A stretch of 64,000 bases of DNA from Bursaphelenchus xylophilus (taxonomy: Eukaryota > Nematoda > Chromadorea > Rhabditida > Aphelenchoididae), in assembly GCA_904066235.2 (NCBI GenBank), contig CAJFCV020000002.1, positions 10,602,001 through 10,666,000 of the forward strand. Direction: 5' to 3'. The notes under the pieces are model-generated. The model ran no database searches, was not told where the DNA came from, and saw only the letters and a list, made by a program, of their open reading frames with translations. A program made the translations under genes and the position numbers. Numbering within the stretch: the stretch's first letter is position 1; every line of letters begins with the position of its first letter. This document shows, piece by piece, positions 57,638-64,000 of the stretch.

Positions 57638-58469
57638 CTATAGTCGGGCACTTTTGACATTGTTGTTGACCATCCGGGGTAAAAATTTGAAAAACTGAAA
57701 ATTTGAAAAATTTGAAAAATCGACTTTTTTTTGGCGAAACTGGTTCTGAGAGATGACGATGACTACAGGTCCAAAAACAATTGAGGGTAATCTTCGACCA
57801 AAAAAAATAAGATTTGCGAGTGATTTTTTTGAATTTCGACGTGGGAGCCGAGAACCATTTTGTTGAACTTTGCACTGTGCAAATCGTATTTTTTACACTA
57901 AGCCATAGCTAAAATACGAAGGCGAGTACGGGAATGAAAGACACGTACTAATAGGAAGTCGAGTACGTTGAATTCAATGGAATCGAAAAAATCCAGAAAA
58001 TCCGTCATCATGACGGGGTTTTCTGGAAGTGTAACTTTGTACATGGCCGTATCTACACATACATCGAGATATCTCTTAGTTATGAATTTGCTTTCCCGAT
58101 ATGGACCTGTAGAAGCTTGCATTTCAATAAAGCTGGACGCGTCGAACGTTTACGAAAAAAGGTCATTTTTTGAGATTTTTTTCGTAAATTTTGAAATTTC
58201 GAAAAAATCTCGACAGTGATTGTCCCATTATGTACCATACGCTACGAAACCAAAAATCAAGTCGGTAGCTGTAAAACGGAGCGAGATACAGAGACTCAAA
58301 GTTTCGACTTTTCATGACGTCATAGGTCACTCAAAATTGAAAATTCCGAATTTTTTTTTCAAATACTCAAAGAGAGCATCTAAAAGAACCACCATACCAA
58401 AAATCAAGTCAATCGGGGCAAAACAAAAGTATAACCACAAACCCTATGAATACTTGTATTTTTTTTTAG

Positions 58470-58650
58470 AAAACTTTTCGTGCAAAAATTGGCCAAAAAA
58501 TTTTTACCAATTTTCGATCTAAAAACCTCGGTCGTTTCGGCAAATCGCAAGCTATAGACTAGTCGTAGGGTATGTCGTAAAAAAATTATTGTAAATTTCT
58601 ACCAAGTTTTGACAAAATCGGAACGTCGCACTTGGGGTCCTTCCCGAGAT
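58470..58650. mobile_element. Family A end fragment
   Basis: TTTCGATCTAAAAACCTCGG, then CTACCAAGTTTTGACAAAATC, then CGTCGCACTTGGGGTCCTTCCC is the right end of family A. Confidence 0.7.
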
Positions 58651-59097
58651 CTAAATTCATACCTAGTTTCATTGAAACTCCACATAGAGTAAAACCAAAG
58701 TCCAGAAGATCTAGTCATCTCACCAAATAAATCAAAACACCTCAAACGAGTCAACGACAAACCACAGAACGTGTGAGATTCGATCCATTAATGATGAGAA
58801 ATGAGGAATTTGAGGGGAGAAAGTAATTGATTACTCACTAGAACCCTCTGGGAAGATAATGCAATGTAGAATCGGGTAAACAACTCTATGACGTCAAATT
58901 ACAAAAGTAAAAACGAGGATAAGGAGATATTTGCGTCATCAGCGGAAATACGAAGAGAAATTGCTGGGGAACCGAAAAAAAGAAGTATCCCCTTATTTTT
59001 TCAACTCATCCGAACACCTGAGAGAAAGAAAGTGAAATCCAGCAATTACGGGACGAACTAGTTCTTTCTTGAAAGGAACTAACTAGTCAGCAAGGCA

Positions 59098-59224
59098 TCA
59101 GTCTGTCGGAAAAATAATGAGCACTCTGTCGCAGCGAAAATCGCATCGTCGTCGAGAAAATGAATTGTGTCGCGGGAAAATCAAATTGCTTTTAACTTTA
59201 GCGACGGGATTGGCGCCATAGCGG
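59098..59224. mobile_element. Family C hairpin, right tip missing
   Basis: ATCAGTCTGTCGGAAAAATA start; similarity stops at GCGACGGGATTGGCGCC. Confidence 0.8.
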
Positions 59225-59279
59225 TGAAAAGTTTGCGGACAACAAGTTTTGGAACGACAGTTGGCTTTCCGAAGATAAT

Positions 59280-59434
59280 ATCAGTCTGTCGGGAAAATAA
59301 TGAGCATTCTGTCGCATTGAGAATCGCACCGCCGCCGAGAAAATGAATTACGCGGCAAAATCGAATTGCTTTTCACTTCAGCGACGCAATTGGCACAGCG
59401 ACATTGTGTTCATTATTTTCCCGACAGGCTGGTA
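59280..59434. mobile_element. Family C hairpin
   Basis: ATCAGTCTGTCGGGAAAATA and ATTATTTTCCCGACAGGCTGGTAT ends. Confidence 0.9.
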
Positions 59435-59487
59435 TGAGCAGACCTAGTTACGTCTCCGACGAACCGTCAAAGGTAGGCATATGTCAT

Positions 59488-59642
59488 ACCAGTCTGTCGG
59501 GAAAATAATGAACACGGTGTTGCTGCGTCAATCCCGTCGCTGAAGTGAAAAGCAATTTGATTTTGTAGCGACACAATTCATTTTCTCGGCGGCGATGCGA
59601 TTTTCGAACCGACGTTGCGTTCACTATTTCTGCCTGATAGTA
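59488..59642. mobile_element. Family C hairpin (reverse orientation)
   Basis: CCAGTCTGTCGGGAAAATAATG start, GACACAATTCATTTTCTCGG body and a degenerate right tip (CACTATTTCTGCCTGATAG). Confidence 0.85.
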
Positions 59643-60182
59643 TCAATCAAAAATCCGGAGAAATTTACATGTTGCCCAGGCCAAGAATCTACGTAAAACT
59701 TTAAGCAAATCCTGACTTACGCATTTACCTTGAAAAAAATGCCAAAACTGCAATTTCAGCAGTAAAACAAACTTATAGACCATCAAAAACAAATATCATC
59801 AAAAAATTCTTTCATAAAAATACTAGTTGCGCAACCGCAACTCCTCAAAAACCTTCCCAAATCTAATACATATGACAGATCAGCGGCTCACCGCGATAAT
59901 AAATAGTTATTGTTCCAGCGTTTCCGCTCTTCAATTACTAAGAGTTTTGACTCTTTTTTGAAACAACAAAGGTTGAAATTCCCAAAAAAAGTTGGCGATT
60001 GATCGATCGCCAGAATTCAGTGAAAATCAACAAGCTCCTTTGGGAGCTCTTCGAGGAATGAAAAAATTTTTTAGCCAGAAAAAACATGTTTACAGTAGAA
60101 AAAAATCAATTTCTAACCTAGAATTGACAATTTCAAAACAAATTCCAAACTAAAAATTTTGAACTCCAAAGCTAAAAAATTT

Positions 60183-61265
60183 TGAGTCAACTCTTTCTCT
60201 CTTTATTTTGGTCGGGTCAAGTGTTTCTCTACCTGCCAAATTCCGAATGTAACACTTGATTATTTCTTTCAAGCAGCAAACCGTCTAATTTTACACTATG
60301 GGTCAAGTCTCCCACTAATCTTCAAGTCTGAGTCAAGTCTTGCTCTCCGTTGTCTTTTGAGTCAAGTGTTTCTCCAAAAAGTGAAATGTTCGCATTTTAC
60401 TCAAACACTCGAGTAAGCACTGAAAAACAAAAAATTTTACCTTTTTGGATCCGCTTTTCCATGTTTTGGGTCAACTCTTCCTCTAATTTCCTAAAAAAAT
60501 CAATCAACTGTTCCCCTCAAGTCAATTTGCAAAATACGCCGAAATATAATAATGTCACAACGTATCACAAAAATTTTCGCCCGAAACCCCTCTCAACCCT
60601 CCGAATATTAGCTTTATTAACAACCAAAACCATGGACAAATAGCCAACAAAAATTATAGATCTGATTAAAATATAAACAGCAAATGAGAGGGATAAATAT
60701 TACTAAAAACGAGGAAAATATGGGTTGAGATGAGAGATAAATAGTAAAACAATATAACTGGCACAGATCTATCTGTAGCCATTCACCAATTTGATGATAG
60801 CGTTGAGGCGGGAGCGCCATTCAGTGCACATATCCTCTGTTTCGGAGGCCAGGAGAATTCTAAAATACGAAAAAACGACTTCAAATTACGAAAGTATCAA
60901 AAAAATTGTTTTGGGTCAACTGTTTCTCCCGAAATAAATTTTTGAGTCAACTGTTTCTCTCATGCCAAAACACCTTGTAAAATATGCAAAAACTCTAAAA
61001 CTGATATCGAGCTTACCTTCTAGAGATTGTTTTATCATTTCCACTGGTTGAGACATAGTCAAAATAAAATACAAAGGTCCCATCGGTCCATTTATCGCGG
61101 GCTTCGGAGACCTCTCTGGAGCAGATGTCGGATATGGAAAGGACGGCGAATGGGCGCTGAAAACAACAAAAATATATTCCACTCCATTGATAATGCTAAA
61201 ATACAAACTTTTCATTTTGAGTCAAGTCTTTCCCCCAAAATAAAATTTGAGTCAAGTGTTTCTCT
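60183..61265. repeat. GGGTCAAGTGTTTCTC motif array, forward orientation
   Basis: About twelve imperfect copies (for example near 60183, 60214, 60301, 60334, 60359, 60469, 60914, 60945, 61219, 61250) all read GTCAA(G/C)T(G/C)TTTCTC on the plus strand. They lie downstream of and in the last two introns of the anillin gene. Confidence 0.85.
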
Positions 61266-64000
61266 GATTAAAAATCTTTGTAAAATACGATATTTGACAT
61301 TGTGCATGCCTTAAATCAACATTTTCAAGCATAGTTCAACCGCCAAACCAAAAAAAAGTCTAATTTTTATATTACACTAGACAAATCAGCTCACCCGATG
61401 ATTATAGATGTCGGTTTCAGTGCGGTAAAAGTTCAGGACTCCTCTGTAGAGCTCCACAAAGAAAGTGACCCATTCCGGTTTGCGATTGTGGCGGGTTTGA
61501 TGAACTCTCTGCAAAAAAACCAAAAATAACCATCAAAGACAGCAATTTCATCAAAAAAATCTCAAAAAATCCCAAAAAATCGCCCAAAATCCCACCAAAT
61601 AACCGCTGAGCGCGTCTTCCATGACTCCAGGTAGTTCCGAACAATTAATTTTCAATTCGATCGTTCCTTCTAGCGGATATTCCACATCGTGCATTAAGAA
61701 TCTTCTTTTGCCGGCCATTTCACTGGTCACCACCAACCATCCGCAACGAATGAACTCCGACTCCAGCCAATTTGGGTGGATTGACAGTTGGCGTTGATGC
61801 ATTTCTCTCTCCATTTTTTCCATCTTCTTCGAGCCACAAGCGAACAGACAGTCGGACGGAGGATCGGGACGATCTTCGAGCTTCTGAAAACGCAAAAAAT
61901 AATAATACAAATAGGAAAGCAGACTCTATAAAGGCCGTGGTTTATATGAAATTAACCAAAAAAGTTCACAAAAGACTTGTTATTCCGTATTTCACAATTT
62001 TTTGTTTGAGAGAAAAACTTGACCCAAAATCATAAATAGAGAGAAACACTTGACCCCCAACCTAAAACAAATTAAAACGCCCTCAAAATCGTTATTCGGA
62101 ACTTTTGAATTTCGCTTTTCCCAAAAATTGAATGGAAGAAACACTCGACCCGAAATACGAAACCGAAAGGAACAGTTGACCCAAAATTTCGAATTCTTTC
62201 GAAAATAACCTTATCATCAGCTAAAAAAGTTCAAAAACGATTTTTCGTACCGTATTTTACACTTTTTTCTTTGAGAGAAAAACTTGACCCAAGATCAAAA
62301 ATAGCGCGAAATACTTGACTCAGAGCTCAAAATCAATTAAAACACCCTTAAAACGTCATTTGCAACTCTTGAATTTTAATTTTTCCACAAAAATTCAATG
62401 AAAGAAACACTTGACCCAAGATTAGAAACGGCTGGGAACAGTTGACCCAAATTTTCCAATCGTTTCAAAAATAGCCTGATTATCTCCTAACACCCCATAG
62501 ATTTCAATTTCCGAATAAATAACTGTCAACAAAAAAAACTTGATCCAAAACTCCAACTCGAGGGAAACACTTGACCCAAACCCCCCAAAAATAATCTCAA
62601 TTCCTTCCAAAAATACAAAAACCCCCTTACCATCTGATAAATTTCAATATGGGCGCGGAAGTCGATGGGTAAATTGTCCAATCTGATCGGATCATTGAAA
62701 ATCAAAGTCGCCAGCCGGACCGAGCGATGTTCATGGACGACTGTGGGCTTGGTGTACTTCACAATGGTGCCGCACTTGATCAGAGCGACAAATGCGTAAG
62801 TTGTGGCTGAAAAATGAGGTGCAAATACAAAAAAAAAGTTCCGAAAATGGGGCAAAAACCCAGAATTTCTTTCATTTTCTCAAGAATATCCCTCAAAATG
62901 TCCAAAAAATAAATTCTCCATCCTCCACACCCCTACTACTGTCATTTCCCTCCAAAAACTCACATCCATCCACAGTTTTCATATAATAATTCCTGTTCAA
63001 CTTGAGTCGCATGCTCAGCAAGTCCATATTATAGCTGATATGTCGTCTTCCCATGGGATGCAGGACCTTCAATTCGATGTAATCATCAAGTCGGCGGAGT
63101 TCCCGCTTCAGCGCCGCGTACTCTTCCAGGTTCACGAGGAGATCGCGGTTGGCTTGGAGCTCCTCGGCACTCCCATTGCCCACAAGACGAGTGCGATAGA
63201 AGCCGAGGAGATCGCAATTCAAATGAATTGTGGTCTTCAGATGCTCGATTCGGTCGAGAATTTCCTGAAAAAGTGGATCGTGAGTGTATGGGAGTGATCT
63301 GATTTGGTGTGAAATTAAGTGTAGTTTCTGATTAGACAAAAACTTTCGCAATTGAGCAAACAAATTTTACTATATTGACCATTGGTTGTCATGGATAATA
63401 TAGTGGAAAAATGATTAAAGAAGGTGTAACCAGGAGGTTAGAAGGATATGAATAGAACTAATATGATGTATTATCTCTATTGAGTAGTAAATTTTTTCTG
63501 ATTTTTGGGAAATTTGCATATTTTGAGACGATATTGTACATTAATGATCAAGGTTATTACACGTTGAAATAAAACTGAAAGTAGTGGCGTTTTTGACGGT
63601 AAAAGGTGAGGTAGGGTCTACGAAGGTTTATACTGCCTATAGCGAGGTAAAATTTGCATATTTAAAAGAAAATATGCAAATTTCTGATAAATCAAAAAAA
63701 ATTTTACAACTCAATAGAGATAATATGTCATAATAGTTCCATTCATCTCCTTCTAACCACTTGTTTTCACCTTCTTTAATCATTTTTCCAATACATTATC
63801 CATGACAACCAATGGTCAATATAATAAAATTTGGTTGTTCAATTGTGAAATTTTTTATCTAATCAGAAACTACACTTAATTTCACACCAAATCAGATCAT
63901 TCCCATACACTCACGATCCACTTTTCCACCAACTTTCACCAATATTATCCATGACCTACCTTGCAGATCTCATTATTGGTTCTAATCGCGGCATTGGTGT
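60769..64000 (-). CDS. Anillin-family protein, C-terminal part (5' end beyond window)
   Basis: Seven exons join in phase: 64000-63960 (partial), 63264-62964, 62806-62631, 61883-61596, 61508-61395, 61156-61017, 60859-60769. The first shows the coiled anillin-homology start, with VGNGSAEELQANRDLLVNLE matching the conserved anillin block GSxEExEAxRxLLxA. Then come a C2-like part (YAFVALIKCGTIVKY...RLATLIFND) and a C-terminal PH domain (LVVTSEMAGKRRFLM, KPEWVTFFVELYRGVLNFYR, ending with the Trp-bearing helix TEWRSRLNAIIKLV). Anillins scaffold RhoA, septins and actomyosin at the cleavage furrow and germline bridges; the PH domain targets membrane. Nematodes have several paralogues, and without the N-terminus (actin/myosin-binding or absent) the paralogue cannot be named. 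All introns carry repeat motifs or palindromes. Confidence 0.9.
61990..62590. repeat. GAGAAACACTTGACCC motif array, reverse orientation
   Basis: About ten copies (near 62012, 62038, 62130, 62167, 62273, 62306, 62402, 62432, 62535, 62561) all read GA(A/G)AAACACTTGACCCAAA on the plus strand, the reverse of the array at 60183-61265. They fill one anillin intron. Spacing is irregular and several copies are arranged in near-duplicate pairs. Confidence 0.88.
63269..63955. repeat. Palindrome filling an anillin intron
   Basis: AAAGTGGATCGTGAGTGTATGGGAG right after the exon is mirrored by CCCATACACTCACGATCCACTTTTCC before the upstream exon. The arms are about 270 bp each with blocks GTAGTTTCTGATTAGA, GACCATTGGTTGTCATGGAT and AGAGATAATA. 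The spacer is about 110 bp near 63590. Confidence 0.9.

Larger units (their letters stand above)
54779..60180. other. Intergenic region without a supported gene
   Basis: No exon chain was found. It contains a GC-rich inverted repeat (56099-56295), a pyrimidine-rich block (56660-56900), a perfect 27 bp palindrome (57611-57637), a family A fragment (58470-58650) and three family C hairpins near 59.1-59.6 kb. An open frame at 55309-55509 (66 codons) has no supporting signal. Confidence 0.5.

Overview
The window is nuclear DNA from a nematode, most likely a Caenorhabditis or close relative. It is AT-rich and carries small exons, introns with strong GTAAGT/GTGAGT donors and TTTTCAG/TTTTAG acceptors. 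Several genes have an acceptor-like TTTCAG or TTTTAG a few bases upstream of the ATG, as expected for spliced-leader trans-splicing. It also holds a serpentine chemoreceptor of the nematode-specific Srt family. The species was not identified. All gene models were built by hand from reading frames and splice signals.

Eight multi-exon gene models can be supported. From left to right: (1) a short secreted protein, minus strand, 5401-6159; (2) a casein-kinase-1/tau-tubulin-kinase-like protein kinase, plus, 8097-10407; (3) a GPATCH1-family G-patch splicing factor, plus, 10843-18552; (4) an unrecognised 451-residue protein, plus, 23328-27452; (5) an AT-hook DNA-binding protein, minus, 28687-32413; (6) an Srt chemoreceptor, plus, 45387-47982; (7) a large secreted Thr/Pro/Gln-rich protein with a furin-type RSKR site, minus, 49272-54767; (8) the C-terminal half of an anillin-family cytokinesis protein (anillin homology region plus PH domain), minus, 60769 to beyond the right edge. 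The genes are functionally unrelated. The kinase and GPATCH1 genes lie head-to-tail 435 bp apart, which is rather far for a nematode operon.

The rest is dominated by repeats, nearly all inverted-repeat (foldback) elements. The commonest are family A (0.3-0.6 kb, ends like GTGCGACGCTCAGATTTTG), family B (about 250 bp hairpins, TACAGTGG...CCACTGTA ends, about 15 copies or part copies) and family C (about 155 bp hairpins, ends CAGTCTGTCGGGAAAATAAT, about 14 copies or part copies). There are also two identical-length 220 bp elements with 5 bp target duplications, a 1.2 kb foldback with a 5 bp duplication, a 792 bp hAT-like element with a perfect 8 bp duplication and GGCCCGGCC-rich ends, a GCGGGCA minisatellite palindrome, and a 12-copy minisatellite of about 48 bp. 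The stretch 33975-45386 is essentially a nest of such elements.

Three patterns go beyond ordinary repeats. Several introns consist almost wholly of one long palindrome. At least four family-B hairpins sit exactly at the centre of larger, older palindromes of unrelated sequence. Dozens of copies of a motif of about 20 bp (GGGTCAAGTGTTTCTC) are scattered through introns and flanks of the right third of the window, with a strand switch inside the anillin gene.
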